Of a DNA stretch of 64,000 nt, positions 24,776-36,563 are shown in pieces (the stretch's first letter is position 1; the number at the start of each line of letters is the position of its first letter). Source of the DNA: Maylandia zebra (taxonomy: Eukaryota > Chordata > Actinopteri > Cichliformes > Cichlidae); the NCBI RefSeq assembly GCF_041146795.1, contig NC_135168.1, forward strand, positions 40,494,370 through 40,558,369, written 5' to 3'. Both the position numbers and the translations under genes were made by a program. The notes below the pieces were generated by a model that made no database searches, was not told the origin of the DNA, and saw nothing but the letters and a program-made list of their open reading frames with translations.

Positions 24776-25160
24776 TAATCTAAACAATCCATCCATTCGC
24801 TTCCCCTTATCCTTTTCAGGGTCGCGGGGGGCGCTGGAGCCTATCCCAGCTGTCATAGGGCGAAAGGCGGGGTACACCCTGGACAGGTCGCCAGTCTGTC
24901 GCAGGGCCAACACACAGGGACAGACAACCATTCACACCTAGTGACAATTTGTATTATCCAATTAACCTATCCCCACAAGCTGCATGTCTTTGGACGGTGG
25001 GAGGAAGCCGGAGTACCCGAAGGGAACCCACGCAAACACGGGGAGAACATGCAAACTCCACACAGAAAGGCCTGATGTTGGAATTGAACTCAGGACCTTC
25101 TTGCTGTGCGGCAACAGTGCTAACCACCGTGCCACCGTGCTGCCCTAATCTAAACAATCC
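24776..25160 (-). repeat. tRNA-like SINE with perfect 15-bp target-site duplication
   Basis: The body (24791-25145, read on minus) begins GGGCAGCACGGTGGCACGGT and continues with a tRNA-like GTTAGCACTGTTGCCGCACAG and a degenerate B box. It then has the conserved fish repeat body (GGAGTTTGCATGTTCTCCCC, CATGCAGCTTGTGGGGA, CCTGTCCAGGGTGTACCCC) and an (ATGG)-like tail at 24791-24800. The direct repeat TAATCTAAACAATCC occurs at 24776-24790 and 25146-25160 with no mismatch. This shows insertion by target-primed reverse transcription and a fairly recent date. Confidence 0.85.
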
Positions 25161-28040
25161 CCTAAAAATTTGTCCCTAACCATCTGGAACCTTCCTGTTA
25201 ACTTTCAGTGAGTGGAAAAAAGTTTGTGTTCATCCTTCAGCTTCACTGTGTTTATATTATGCTAACCATAGCTGTGTAGCTAGTGATCACGTAGCACATT
25301 ATATAGCAGCTAGCCCAACTTCAGTAACTCTACAAACATACAAACATCACTGCTGTCAACTTCTCTGTCTTCATATATGTCTGAAGTGATAGCAGAGCTA
25401 TACGTTTTCATTTTTTAGAAATCCCTGACTCAGAACATGGTATTTCATCATTAGATGGAAACTAGTAAGCTAACTTCTAACTCTGTTAAAATTCATAAAT
25501 CCTGTTTTCATGGATGCCTGGATGTTAAATTTAATTTTTGAAAGAATTTAGACAGTTTTAACTCTCACTGATGCTGCAGGGTTTGTTTGACTCGGAAACG
25601 GCTAATAAAGTCAGCCTTAAAGACCGGATTACGTTAATACCACCAACTAACCAACCACATGATGTAACATTTTGTACTGACAGAAGATGGCGCTACACAT
25701 GTTCTCAAAACTTAAACTTTAAGCACTCATTTCTTAAGTCCAGTTTCATAGACAGTGTTACAGCTATGCCAGTTTTTGAGAGCATGGCTCCATGATGCAA
25801 GTTAGCCTTTATATGTGTAGCGTTTCATGTCCTCATTAAGTATCATAATAAATTATGGGATTTTTGGTGATGTTCACCTTTAATTGACATTCAAGTGATC
25901 AAACTGGGATTTGCACTGACGCTTGAAACAGTAAGTGTCTGGAAGCAGAGCAGAGCTCCACAAAGACATGACCCTGATCAGGGTCACTACACCAGCTACA
26001 ATTCAAAATGCTACATATCTTTTCTTCTATGATACAATGAATGCGAGGAATATTTTAGGTAAGATTTGTACCAATAATCTGATACTAAGATGTGTGCATG
26101 TTACCCAAACGACATCCACTTTTGATCATTCCCATTATCATCTTTCAAAGTAAGTTTGCCTCATGAGACACGCCTTTGTCTTCATTTAATGCACTATATT
26201 AAATCCTTTGAACTGATAATGCCTTTTCTCTAGTCAATTTGATTAATGCAGCTCGAAGAAAATCAATTTTCCACCATCTTTCTGCCCTGTTTCATCCCCT
26301 TCCCCCATCTTCCATTCCCTATCAGTCTATCTGTGAGGTTGTCATGGTGGTGGCTCCAGTATAATGATTTCAGACTGGTTTAAAGCTGCACTGCATGAGT
26401 GAGGGCATGGATTACTGTATGTACCAAACTCACTGACATGAAAACTTGATTTTCCGGAGGCGTTAGAACCAGGCCTTCACTGTCTGCAACAACCAGGAAT
26501 GTTATCTTTGTTGTGTGCATGGATCACAAATGTTAACAACATTTCAAAACAATTCAAAATAATTTCACTCTTCTTTATTTATTGTACTAAGGCATCAAGA
26601 AATCTTGGTATATATGCAAATTGCTATGATATTTCTTTTGAACAGCAGATATTTATGCAATAGATGTTCCAAAATAGCTGCATTTGGTGCATGTTTGCAG
26701 CCACTAATATGTATTTCAATGAATGTTCATATGAGTATATTAAATTTTCCAAGGTTATATTGCTGGTAAACACTGATATACCATCAGACTGTAGAAAAAC
26801 TGAAAAATTTATGAGAGGACCTGTAAATCCCTCCTTTGGGAATACTATCCAGGCTTTGTTTGCTCTAGCTATTCCAACTTCCTTTAATATTTATCAGTTT
26901 ACATTATAAAAACAAAAATAAGAGTCTAACTTAAACTACAAAATAAACTAAGATTCTCATTCCCTGAGGTTTGAAAGACTATTGGATTATGCCCTGGGTC
27001 AGTGATTGGTATAGGCAGGCCAGCTGGTCCATATTACCTTTGGGCTTAACCCCTTCCCAATGCATCATTAAGACTGGCTGTGTGTCCTGGCCTCTAAATT
27101 GAGGTTATTGGTCTTAATTCACTGCGCTGATAAACTCCTACCACACTGGGTGGACATGAACCATGTCTTGTCCTATGCCTCAAAAGACCTCATTTATATT
27201 TATGACAACCTTGAGTTTCCATTCCCGATTAATCCACTTAATATGAGAACGCAGATCCGTAAATCTCCTTCTGCCTCTTTGGTGGAATGTAAGAGAGCCA
27301 AGGATGTGACAAAAATGTCAACTCAGAGATTTGCAACACCAGAAAAGACATACTTGCACCCAAATACCCCTTGTATTGCAATCCCAAATTTTTGCACTTG
27401 TCTCAGAACCAGAAACTCAGAGGCACAGCAGATGGCTGGCAGACACCAACATATATCCTTAAACCCATGCAGCTCTTCCTAAGAAGATTGGTTTAAGTCA
27501 TAAGCAAGCTATTGAAGTGCTGATGATCATGATCCTCTCTTTCACTATGGAGAACAGAGAAAGAGAGCCTGAGAGACAGACACATACTGAGTCACAGATT
27601 AGCTAGTCAGCAGAGAATAAGTGCTGCTTAATTCCCTGTGAAGAGTTCAGAGGTTTCTGTCTGTTGTGAGCTGCAATGCACTCAGTGGACAAGCAAATGT
27701 TTTCTGGGTGGAGAAGCATCAACTCTTTTACATTTCAGTGACAGCAAGGTTACGAGAGTCATAGAAACAGGTGTCATAGCACTTTGATTTGTTTTATGCT
27801 TTTAGAAGTTTCTTTTAAGGCTGATTATGTAACTGCCTGATTTTGATGCATCCCCACTCCTACTGTATTTGCGCCCCACTCACATCTTTTAATGATGACA
27901 AGCAAGTCTGTGCACTTCAATACCACTGAGAGTCCCTCATCCCACCTTCACATTCCTTTTTCCCTTCAACTCAACTTAAGCAGATGGCCACAGATGGGAA
28001 TTAAAGCCCCAATAAACCTGGTTGCATCTGTTTGAGGCCG
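25161..28040. other. Intergenic, no supported gene
   Basis: AT-rich. Frames at 25571-25795 and 27099-27482 were inspected and show no known domain, repetitive codon pattern or splice context. No dispersed repeat was recognised. Confidence 0.45.
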
Positions 28041-28784
28041 CAGTCCTGGTAAAAAGAAAGTACACCCCTTTTCATTTCAAAGGTTTTATGTATCAGGACA
28101 TAATTGAAAGTTGTCTGGTCCTCAAAATTAGGTGATTAAAACCTCAGATCACACCCAGCATATGACATTGCCGTGTCACATTTATTTAACTATATCTAAG
28201 CAAAAATACAGAAGCTTTGTGCGAAAAACTAAGTACACCCATACTGCTTCCAAGGACTTCAGATGGTAAGTAGATGCCAGGTGCTGCTAATCAGATGCAC
28301 TTGACTGATTAGTCATTAGCAAAACCTTTCTGCTTTCATAAAGTGTGTTAACACAATACCAAGGAGGAAAGGCATCAGAAATTATCTTGATGTTGTCCAT
28401 CAATCTGGGAAAGGTTATAAGGCGTTTTTCTAAACAGTTTATAGTCCATCATTCTGCAATGAGAAAGGTTATTTGCAAGTGGAAAAAACATTTAAGACAG
28501 CTGCCAGTCTTCCCAGGAGTGTGCACCAGCAAATTCACCCTGCATATTGCAGTGCAATATACTACATTCAAGAACAATATCCTTTGGACAGATTAGACTC
28601 AAGTAGAGATATTTGGCCATAATGCATAGCATGATAAACCAAACACCATATCAGCACAAACACCTCATTCCAGCTGTCCAACACAGTAGTGGAGAAGTGA
28701 TAATCTAAGTTTGGTTTTTTTTATAGCCACAGAACCTGCAGTCAGTCAGGTGACCATGAACTCTTTTGTATTCCAAAGTGTGTG

Positions 28785-28788
28785 TATG

Positions 28789-28875
<87 letters not shown>

Positions 28876-28884
28876 GTATATATA
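28785..28884. repeat. (TA)n microsatellite at the LINE 5' junction
   Basis: A nearly pure TA run with a few GTA/CAT interruptions, directly before the first LINE bases. A matching TA/TG run follows the LINE at 31543-31668. Confidence 0.9.
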
Positions 28885-31541
28885 GTGATCAGTGAGATGC
28901 TTGGCTACACGAGGCAGTACCCTCCATGGAGAAGGAGGCTAGAGGGCAAGATCAAAGTAGCACGGAGGGAGGTTAGCCAACTAACGGAGTTGCAGAAAGG
29001 TGCGACAAATAAGGTGCCTAAGAAATACAGCAAGCTGTCCATACCTGAGGCCTTGGAAACTGCCAAGCAAAGACTCACAGCCTTGGCCAGCCGCTTGAGG
29101 AGGTACACCAGAGAGATAGAAGGCAGGAGAATAAACCAGCTGTTCTCCACAGAACCAGCAAAGGTGTACTCTCAGTGGCAAGGGAACAATAAGAGAACAG
29201 CACCACCAAGGCTGGAGACGGAGCAATACTGGAAGAGCATATGGGAGAAGGATGCAACCCATAACGGCAATGCTCAGTGGCTAGAGGATCTGAGGGCAGA
29301 CCACAGCGACCTCCCTGAACAGGGTCCAGTAACCATCACAGTGGCAGATATCCAAGAAAGAGTCTCCAGTATGAAGAGTTGGACAGCACCAGGGCCCGAC
29401 ATGGTTCATGCCTACTGGCTGAAGAAGCTGACTGCACTCCACGAGCGTCTGGCAGCACAAATGAACCAGCTGCTAGTTAACGAGAGACACCCGGAATGGC
29501 TAACTGAAGGCCGGACGGTCCTGATCCCCAAGGACCCCAAGAAGGGACCGGTCCCCTCCAACTACCGACCAATAACCTGCCTCAGTACTACATGGAAGCT
29601 CCTGTCAGGCATCATATCGGCTAAGATGAACAGGCACATGGGTCAATACATGAGCGGGACACAGAAAGGAATTGGCAAGAATACCAGAGGCGCAAAACAC
29701 CAGCTACTGGTAGACAGAACAATCAGCCGAGACTGCAAGACCAGACTGACCAACCTGTGCACTGCCTGGATTGATTACAAGAAGGCCTATGACTCAATGC
29801 CCCACAGCTGGATACTGGAATGCCTAGAATTGTACAAGATCAATGGGACCCTAAGAGCCTTCATCAGGAACTCAATGGGGATGTGGCGTACAACACTAGA
29901 GGCCAACTCCAAGCCCATAGCACAAGTCACCATCAAGTGCGGGATCTACCAAGGAGATGCTCTGTCCCCACTGCTGTTCTGCATAGGCCTGAACCCCCTC
30001 AGTGAGATCATTAACAAGACTGGCTACGGATACCGACTACGAAACGGAGCAGTTGTCAGCCACCTCCTGTACATGGATGACATCAAGCTGTATGCCAAGA
30101 GTGAACGAGACATCGATTCACTGATCCACACTACCAGGCTATATAGCAATGACATTGGAATGTCGTTCGGACTGGAGAAGTGTAGTCGGATGGTATCAAA
30201 GAGAGGGAAGGTAGTCAGAACTGAGGGGATTGAACTACCAGAAGGCAACATTGCAGACATAGAGGACAGTTACAAGTACCTGGGGATCCCGCAGGCAAAT
30301 GGGAACCATGAAGAGGCCGCTAGAAAGGCTGCAACCACCAAGTACCTGCAGAGGGTCAGGCAAGTCCTGAGGAGTCAGCTGAATGGTAAGAACAAGATCC
30401 GGGCCATCAACACGTACGCCCTGCCCGTGATCAGGTACCCTGCTGGGGTAATAGGCTGGCCAAAGGAGGAGATAGAAGCCACTGACATAAAGACAAGAAA
30501 GCTCCTTACCATGCATGGAGGGTTTCACCCCAAGTCCAGCACCCTGAGGCTGTACGCTAAGCGGAAGGAAGGGGGCCGGGGACTGGTGAGTGTCAGCACC
30601 ACAGTCCAGGATGAGACAACGAACATCCAAGAATACATTGGGAAGATGGCCCCAACTGACCAAGTGCTCAGTGAATACCTCAGGCAGCAGAAACCCAAGA
30701 AAGAGGAGGGAAACGAGGAACCATCATGGAAGGACAGGCCCCTGCACGGTATGTACCACCGGCAGATAGAGGAGGTGGCTGATATCCAGAAATCCTACCA
30801 GTGGCTGGACAAAGCTGGACTGAAAGACAGCACAGAGGCACTAATCATGGCAGCACAAGAACAAGCTCTGAGTACAAGATCCATAGAGGCTGGGGTCTAT
30901 CACACCAGGCAAGACCCCAGGTGCAGGCTGTGTAAAGATGCCCCAGAGACAATCCAGCACATAACAGCAGGGTGCAAGATGCTAGCAGGCAAGGCATACA
31001 TGGAACGCCATAACCAAGTGGCCGGCATAGTGTACAGGAACATCTGTGCCGAGTATAACCTGGAAGTCCCGAGGTCAAAATGGGAGATGCCCCCAAGGGT
31101 GGTGGAGAATGACCGAGCTAAGATCCTGTGGGACTTCCAGATACAGACGGACAAAATGGTGGTGGCTAACCAACCGGACATAGTGGTGGTAGACAAACAG
31201 AAGAAGACGGCCGTAGTGATCGATGTAGCGGTTCCGAATGACAGCAATATCAGGAAGAAGGAACACGAGAAGCTGGAGAAATACCAAGGGCTCAGAGAAG
31301 AGCTCGAGAGGATGTGGAGGGTGAAGGTAACGGTGGTCCCCGTGGTAATCGGAGCACTAGGTGCGGTGACTCCCAAGCTAGGCGAGTGGCTCCAGCAGAT
31401 CCCGGGAACAACATCGGAGATCTCTGTCCAGAAGAGCGCAGTCCTGGGAACAGCTAAGATACTGCGCAGGACCCTCAAGCTCCCAGGCCTCTGGTAGAGG
31501 ACCCGAGCTTGAAGGATAAACCGCCCGCAGGGGCGTGCTGG

Positions 31542-31542
<1 letters not shown>
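28885..31542 (+). mobile_element. R4-clade (Rex6/Dong-like) LINE, 5' truncated, inserted in (TA)n
   Basis: The element starts within an open frame (so its 5' end is missing) and ends about 45 bp after the stop with a short 3' UTR (CCGCCCGCAGGGGCGTGCTG, 31522-31541). TA repeat follows immediately, with no poly(A). The protein has reverse transcriptase followed by a C-terminal CCHC finger and a restriction-like endonuclease. That order defines the R2/R4 group rather than L1/L2-type LINEs with an N-terminal apurinic endonuclease. The frame is free of stops, which implies recent mobility of its family. Confidence 0.8.
28897..31497 (+). CDS. LINE polyprotein: reverse transcriptase and restriction-like endonuclease
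   Basis: 866 codons from the first LINE-internal ATG (the real start is lost with the 5' end). Blocks in order: [20 protein letters not shown] (RT motif 1, about 29515-29574), [19 protein letters not shown] (with the first catalytic Asp, about 29759-29815), [13 protein letters not shown] (about 29941-29980), then [13 protein letters not shown] with the YMDD catalytic pair at 30070-30081. After these come SYKYLGIPQ, a CRLC-x(8)-H-x4-C zinc knuckle near 30930-30975, and an endonuclease signature PDIVVVD-x(8)-IDVAVP at about 31177-31230. In this family the endonuclease nicks the target and the RT copies the RNA in place. The open frame extends upstream to 28711, but those residues come from the Tc1 relic and the TA repeat, so they are not part of this protein. 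Confidence 0.8.
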   Translation: MLGYTRQYPPWRRRLEGKIKVARREVSQLTELQKGATNKVPKKYSKLSIPEALETAKQRLTALASRLRRYTREIEGRRINQLFSTEPAKVYSQWQGNNKRTAPPRLETEQYWKSIWEKDATHNGNAQWLEDLRADHSDLPEQGPVTITVADIQERVSSMKSWTAPGPDMVHAYWLKKLTALHERLAAQMNQLLVNERHPEWLTEGRTVLIPKDPKKGPVPSNYRPITCLSTTWKLLSGIISAKMNRHMGQYMSGTQKGIGKNTRGAKHQLLVDRTISRDCKTRLTNLCTAWIDYKKAYDSMPHSWILECLELYKINGTLRAFIRNSMGMWRTTLEANSKPIAQVTIKCGIYQGDALSPLLFCIGLNPLSEIINKTGYGYRLRNGAVVSHLLYMDDIKLYAKSERDIDSLIHTTRLYSNDIGMSFGLEKCSRMVSKRGKVVRTEGIELPEGNIADIEDSYKYLGIPQANGNHEEAARKAATTKYLQRVRQVLRSQLNGKNKIRAINTYALPVIRYPAGVIGWPKEEIEATDIKTRKLLTMHGGFHPKSSTLRLYAKRKEGGRGLVSVSTTVQDETTNIQEYIGKMAPTDQVLSEYLRQQKPKKEEGNEEPSWKDRPLHGMYHRQIEEVADIQKSYQWLDKAGLKDSTEALIMAAQEQALSTRSIEAGVYHTRQDPRCRLCKDAPETIQHITAGCKMLAGKAYMERHNQVAGIVYRNICAEYNLEVPRSKWEMPPRVVENDRAKILWDFQIQTDKMVVANQPDIVVVDKQKKTAVVIDVAVPNDSNIRKKEHEKLEKYQGLREELERMWRVKVTVVPVVIGALGAVTPKLGEWLQQIPGTTSEISVQKSAVLGTAKILRRTLKLPGLW

Positions 31543-31591
<49 letters not shown>

Positions 31592-31668
31592 ATGTATATA
31601 TATGTGTGTATATATATATATATATATGTGTGTATATATATATATGTGTGTGTATATATATATATATA
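31543..31668. repeat. (TA)n/(TG)n microsatellite at the LINE 3' junction
   Basis: Alternating TATATA and TGTGTG blocks that begin where the LINE 3' UTR ends and stop where Tc1 sequence resumes (TTCTATAGTCAAATGTGAGG). Together with the 5' run it brackets the LINE. Confidence 0.9.
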
Positions 31669-32340
31669 TTCTATAGTCAAATGTGAGGCCAAGAATATCT
31701 GTTCAAGAGCTAAAGCTTGGTCAAACAAACAAATTTCTTCTACAGTGATGTGAGAGACTGATCAAGTCTTAGGCTACGTCCACACGTACCCGGGTATTTT
31801 TTTTTTGTGTTTGCAGCTTTCGTCCACACGTAAATGGCGTTTTCGGTCACTGAAAACTGAGATTTCTAAAAACGCCTGCCAGAGTGGATACTTTTGAAAA
31901 CTCCGTTTTTGCATTTACGTGTGGACGAGAAAAACGGAGAAAACGCAGCGTCAAAGGTGTGCGCCTTTTTTGACGTCACACTGTGCGCCACGTTATTGTT
32001 TCAGTGAAATGAATTCCTACAATACTGTTACTGTTAATTGTACTCTCTGCAGTCCCATATGGAAAAGAAATAGTAAAAACTTATATGTGATTACTCACGA
32101 AAGTGGCCACTTTCTCATTACTTTCATATATTGTTTTAGTAAGTATCCAAAACATACAAGTTTCATTATATAATTTTTCAACGGATCTTATATCTTTTCA
32201 CATATCTTTTCACTCTTATATGCTTTTCATACAAGTTTCACACAAGACAGATACAAACTTTATAAGATTTATATATATCTTTTCCATATGGGGTGTTTAA
32301 ATGCTTACATATACACACACAGTTACTGTCCCTCCACACA

Positions 32341-33949
32341 TACAGTGGGGCAAAAAAGTATTTAGTCAGCCACCGATTGTGCAAGTTCCCCCACTTAAAA
32401 TGATGACAGAGGTCAGTAATTTGCACCAGAGGTACACTTCAACTGTGAGAGACAGAATGTGAAAAAAAAATCCATGAATCCACATGGTAGGATTTGTAAA
32501 GAATTTATTCGTAAATTAGGGTGGAAAATAAGTATTTGGTCACCTCAAACAAGGAAAATCTCTGGCTCTCACAGACCTGTAACGTCTTCTGTAAGAAGCT
32601 TTTCTGTCCCCCACTCGTTACCTGTATGAATGGCACCTGTTTGAACTCATCATCTGTATAAAAGACACCTGTCCACAGCCTCAAACAGTCAGACTCCAAA
32701 CTCCGCCATGGCCAAGACCAAAGAGCTTTCGAAGGACACCAGGAAAAGTATTGTAGACCTGCACCAGACTGGGAAGAGTGAATCTACAATAGGCAAGCAG
32801 CTTGGTGTGAAAAAATCAACTGTGGGAGCAATCATCAGAAAATGGAAGACATACAAGACCACTGATAATCTCCCTCGATCTGGGGCTCCACGCAAGATCT
32901 CATCCCATGGGGTCAAAATGATCATGAGAACGGTGAGCAAAGATCCCAGAACCACACGGGGGGACCTGGTGAATGACCTGCAGAGAGCTGGGACCAAAGT
33001 AACAAAGGTCACCATCAGTAACACACTACAACGGCAGGGAATCAAGTCCCGCAGTGCCAGACGTGTACCGCTGCTGAAGCCAGTGCATGTCCAGGAACGT
33101 CTGAAGTTTGCCAGAGAGCACATGGATGATACAGCAGAGGATTGGGACAATGTCATGTGGTCAGATGAAACCAAAGTAGAACTTTTTGGTATAAACTCAA
33201 CTCGTCGTGTTTGGAGGAAGAAGAATACTGAGTTGCATTCCAAGAACACCATACCTACTGTGAAGCATGGGGGTGGAAACATCATGCTATGGGGCTGTTT
33301 TTCTGCCAAGGGGACAGGACGACTGATCCGTGTTAAGGACAGAATGAATGGGGCCATGTATCGTGAGATTTTGAGCCAAAACCTCCTTCCATCAGTGAGA
33401 ACTTTGAAGATGAAACGAGGCTGGGTCTTCCAACATGACAATGATCCAAAACACACCGCCCGGGCAACAAAGGAGTGGCTCCGTAAGAAGCATTTGAAAG
33501 TCCTGGAGTGGCCTAGCCAGTCTCCAGACCTCAACCCCATAGAAAATCTGTGGCGGGAGTTGAAAGTCCGTGTTGCTCGGCGACAGCCCCAAAACATCAC
33601 TGCTCTCGAGAAGATCTGCATGGAGGAATGGGCCAAAATACCAGCTACTGTGTGTGCAAACCTGGTAAAGACCTATAGTAAACGTTTGACCTCTGTTATT
33701 GCCAACAAAGGTTATGTTACAAAGTATTGAGTTGTATTTTTGTTATTGACCAAATACTTATTTTCCACCCTGATTTACGAATAAATTCTTTACAAATCCT
33801 ACCATGTGGATTCATGGATTTTTTTTTTCACATTCTGTCTCTCACAGTTGAAGTGTACCTCTGGTGCAAATTACTGACCTCTGTCATCATTTTAAGTGGG
33901 GGAACTTGCACAATCGGTGGCTGACTAAATACTTTTTTGCCCCACTGTA
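32341..33949 (+). mobile_element. Complete Tc1/mariner transposon with long inverted repeats
   Basis: TA on both sides (32341-32342 and 33948-33949). The ends CAGTGGGGCAAAAAAGTATT (32343) and the inverted partner (to 33947) extend as about 200-bp inverted repeats (32343-32545 against 33745-33947) with very few differences. The repeats contain an inner direct-repeat-like copy of the AAAATAAGTATTTGGTCA motif (about 32525-32542), the IR/DR organisation of Tc1 elements. Length is 1605 bp between the TA pairs. The intact ends and uninterrupted transposase make this the youngest layer here. Confidence 0.92.
32708..33730 (+). CDS. Tc1-type transposase, full length (340 aa)
   Basis: Catalyses cut-and-paste transposition at TA sites. 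The N-terminal paired-like DNA-binding region (residues 1-110) has two helix-turn-helix units ([30 protein letters not shown]) joined by a [10 protein letters not shown] linker that resembles the GRPR-like AT-hook. The catalytic DDE triad reads MWSDETK (D153), HDNDPKHT (D244) and PIENLW (E279), spaced DD34E, the Tc1 signature and the same numbering as the reconstructed salmonid element Sleeping Beauty. The glycine-rich box [15 protein letters not shown] is present (186-200). Start at 32708 is the first ATG in frame and gives the usual family length. No stop or frameshift was found, so the protein could be functional. Confidence 0.93.
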   Translation: MAKTKELSKDTRKSIVDLHQTGKSESTIGKQLGVKKSTVGAIIRKWKTYKTTDNLPRSGAPRKISSHGVKMIMRTVSKDPRTTRGDLVNDLQRAGTKVTKVTISNTLQRQGIKSRSARRVPLLKPVHVQERLKFAREHMDDTAEDWDNVMWSDETKVELFGINSTRRVWRKKNTELHSKNTIPTVKHGGGNIMLWGCFSAKGTGRLIRVKDRMNGAMYREILSQNLLPSVRTLKMKRGWVFQHDNDPKHTARATKEWLRKKHLKVLEWPSQSPDLNPIENLWRELKVRVARRQPQNITALEKICMEEWAKIPATVCANLVKTYSKRLTSVIANKGYVTKY

Positions 33950-34441
33950 CGACTCGGTTCTGCTTCTATGCCCCATCTATGTTTACTATTTCCCACCGAG
34001 GCGTCTAGACTTCTGATTGGCCAACATTTCTACACGGTTAGGAATATATCGCCACGTGTTGCTTTGGCATGTTCCTAGCAGCGTTTTTCTTCATTTTTGC
34101 GTTTACGTGTGGACGGGATTATTTTTTAAACAAAAAACGGAAAATCTCTGTTTTCAACAATACCCGTGTACGTGTGGACGTAGCCTTAGAGAAAATGATT
34201 TCTTCAAGTAATTGCTGATAAAAATAGTTATACAAGCTATTGTATAACATGAGGTGTGTTTAGATTACACACACTGCTTCTGCATTTTGGCTTAGATTTT
34301 GTTAAATAAATATTGACACACTGTAAAATGTCATGTGGTGTTGCTTATCAGAAGTTGATTTTAAGGCATGCTAAGCATTAGATGATTTTTTCCATAATAT
34401 GTAAAAATGACAGAGGATTTGCATTCTTTTTACCATGACTG

Positions 34442-36563
34442 TGACCTATCCAGACTTATGCCTACTTACACTGGTAACTATAGGTCACTAGTACATATAA
34501 AGATGTCACTATGACAAAACAGACTGTCAGTCTTTCCCTCTATGACATTATTACCTGCATAGGGTAAAGCTTGCTTTAAATACATAAACTTAAATGTTTT
34601 AATGTCCTGGAACTCTCTGGCTCTATGTGAAAAATGTCCAAGTATCCAAGGGCAGAAAAAGACTCATTATCCATTTTGCTTTAAGTGTCAACTTGGTTTT
34701 AATTTATAACATTAAGGCTACTGATTTATTTAAGAGAGAATAAATTCTTCATTCAGAATTCGGATTTTAAACCTGATAAAATGTCAGAAAAGACAGTAAA
34801 GAAAATTGTTAATTTTTCCTTATACTTATAGTAAATGAAGTAATACAGTAAAAAAAAAAAAAAAATTTCCCCAAAATGTATTATGCTTAATATTTAACAC
34901 TGTGAAAATTAGCATAATTCTTGATCATATTATTTTGTTTAGTGCACTGTACAACCCAGCCACAGGAGGGGAACACAAGCCAGTGGACTCCTGGTGCCAT
35001 TCCCAAGCCTACATAAATGGAGTCTGGAAATCAAAGGCATGATGTTGAATGTTGTCAGTATGCATGACCCACAAGTTGGATATAAGTTAGAAAAAAAAGG
35101 AATTTTGAAGTAAGTTAGCTAATCAACAGAGTCTCCAATCGACATGTAGGTGAAGGGAACAGGAGTGATGAAGAAGGAATAGGCATTTTTATAAAATAAT
35201 ATTTTTCACATTGCTTTCATACAGTAGGTTATTCTCGACATAACTGTGCTTATGCTCTTTTATGAAATACACAGAAAACCAAGTAAAATTAATTGATCCA
35301 TACCATGATAAGTTGTTGGGTGTTGATTTATCCTTTAATGATTTCACTGAATTATGAAATAATTAAAATTATTTCAAACAACATGTTTTTGAAATTTTCT
35401 TGTTTACTTTTAGTGAGTATGGTGCTTCCCACATCCCTGAAAATCAGAAATACAAACTTATGATTTAAAAATATGTAACAGAATTAGAATCATTAAAACA
35501 TTAGAGCATGTGTCATGATGTAACTTTCTGACTGGTAAAACCCAATTATAAACCCTGAAAAGTAGAATCACAGGGGATAAAAAAGGTTTTAAAACATGAA
35601 TTTGCCACTATTATCATGATTTTAAAAATCTAATTTTTAAACAATTTAGCTAAAATATAGGGAATCAACAACCTGTCAGCCTTTTGTCCTCATTTTATCT
35701 CCTCATAATGCTCATATGTGATGACCAGGTGAAATAAGGACTAGCTTGCCTGGCCAGGAGAGCTCCCATTCACAGCACAGCAAGCACCATCCATTTCCAA
35801 GTGACAGATCATTACAGCTCTGATGGTCGACAGATGGTGATGAATTGGCACTGATACCGGAGCTGGACAATTTTAGAGGCAGTCAGTTGCGCAAACTGCT
35901 TTATCACACTTTCTCCATGATGTTGCCATCCAGTGAGTGCCAAATGATGTCGGAAACACCACAAACCTCCTCCCACTCTCCAAGCTCCCGAGAGAGTAAT
36001 ACTGAAGGGATCATCCTTGAGCTTGTTATTTGAAGCACAAACAGATGTTTGATTGGATAGAAACAGTCACAATTCACTAAAGACGCTGAATAACATCCAC
36101 CATATGGCAGCCTAATAACATCTAACAAATTGCATGCCACATTGATAATACAAACACACAACAACACCTGACCTCATCCCGCTGAGTAATGCAAAGAAAC
36201 AGAAGCTCTAATGATCTCATGTAGTTCACCAGTTAAAAGGAATAAGTAAGACGGTGAGGAAGCCATTTATTTATGTATTAACCAATGCTGTCATCTAGTG
36301 GTCTAAATCTAAAGGCTTGAGTATTCCTTAACTTCTATTTATGTTTTTTTTTTCTGTGTAGAAGGAAAAACCTCAGATTAACTATCCTGCATCCATTAAT
36401 GTATTTATATAAGTGTCATTTAGGATTTCTTTGAGACTTTTATTGCCGCTCAGTTTTCATATATATTGTTTGTAAATACATGGTCTTTTTAGAACAATAG
36501 TGATGATGTCACGGTGACACATCATATCTCATTTCTTCTACTGGACTATACAGATTGGATTAC
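34442..36563. other. Intergenic, nothing recognised
   Basis: AT-rich. An A tract lies near 34850-34865. The frames at 35845-36033 and 35904-36167 overlap on opposite strands and show no family resemblance. Confidence 0.45.

Larger units (their letters stand above)
31769..34188. mobile_element. TTA-flanked inverted-repeat element (non-autonomous), hosting an intact Tc1
   Basis: The left end GGCTACGTCCACACGTACCC at 31772 is matched by the inverted right end (ACGTGTGGACGTAGCC, ending 34185), with 25 of 26 matching positions. TTA is present on both sides (31769-31771 and 34186-34188), the 3-bp duplication typical of PIF/Harbinger elements. The own sequence is 31772-32340 and 33950-34185, about 800 bp, and encodes no transposase. 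It is inserted in the older Tc1 relic and was itself hit by a younger Tc1 copy. Confidence 0.8.
28041..34441 (+). mobile_element. Old Tc1-type transposon carrying two later insertions
   Basis: The left end CAGTCCTGGTAAAAAGAA (28041) and the inverted right end (TTCTTTTTACCATGACTG, 34424-34441) match at 17 of 18 positions. Transposase fragments between them are in the usual order. The N-terminal part IPRRKGIRNYLDVVHQSG lies at about 28355-28410, a mid part around 28612-28780, and a later part (AATGTGAGGCC...AGCTAAAGCTTGG) at about 31679-31720. The 3' flank resumes at 34186 as if uninterrupted. Stops and frameshifts abound, so it is dead. A LINE in (TA)n (about 28785-31670) and a TTA-flanked element (31772-34185) interrupt it; without them it would be about 1.1 kb. 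Confidence 0.8.

Noticed and set aside
30900..31478. 192-codon minus-strand open frame, and others at 30235-30663 and 30845-31096
   Set aside because: All are antisense shadows of the LINE reverse transcriptase/endonuclease frame.
32689..33636. 315-codon minus-strand open frame
   Set aside because: It lies opposite the Tc1 transposase gene and has no domain of its own; it is a shadow frame.
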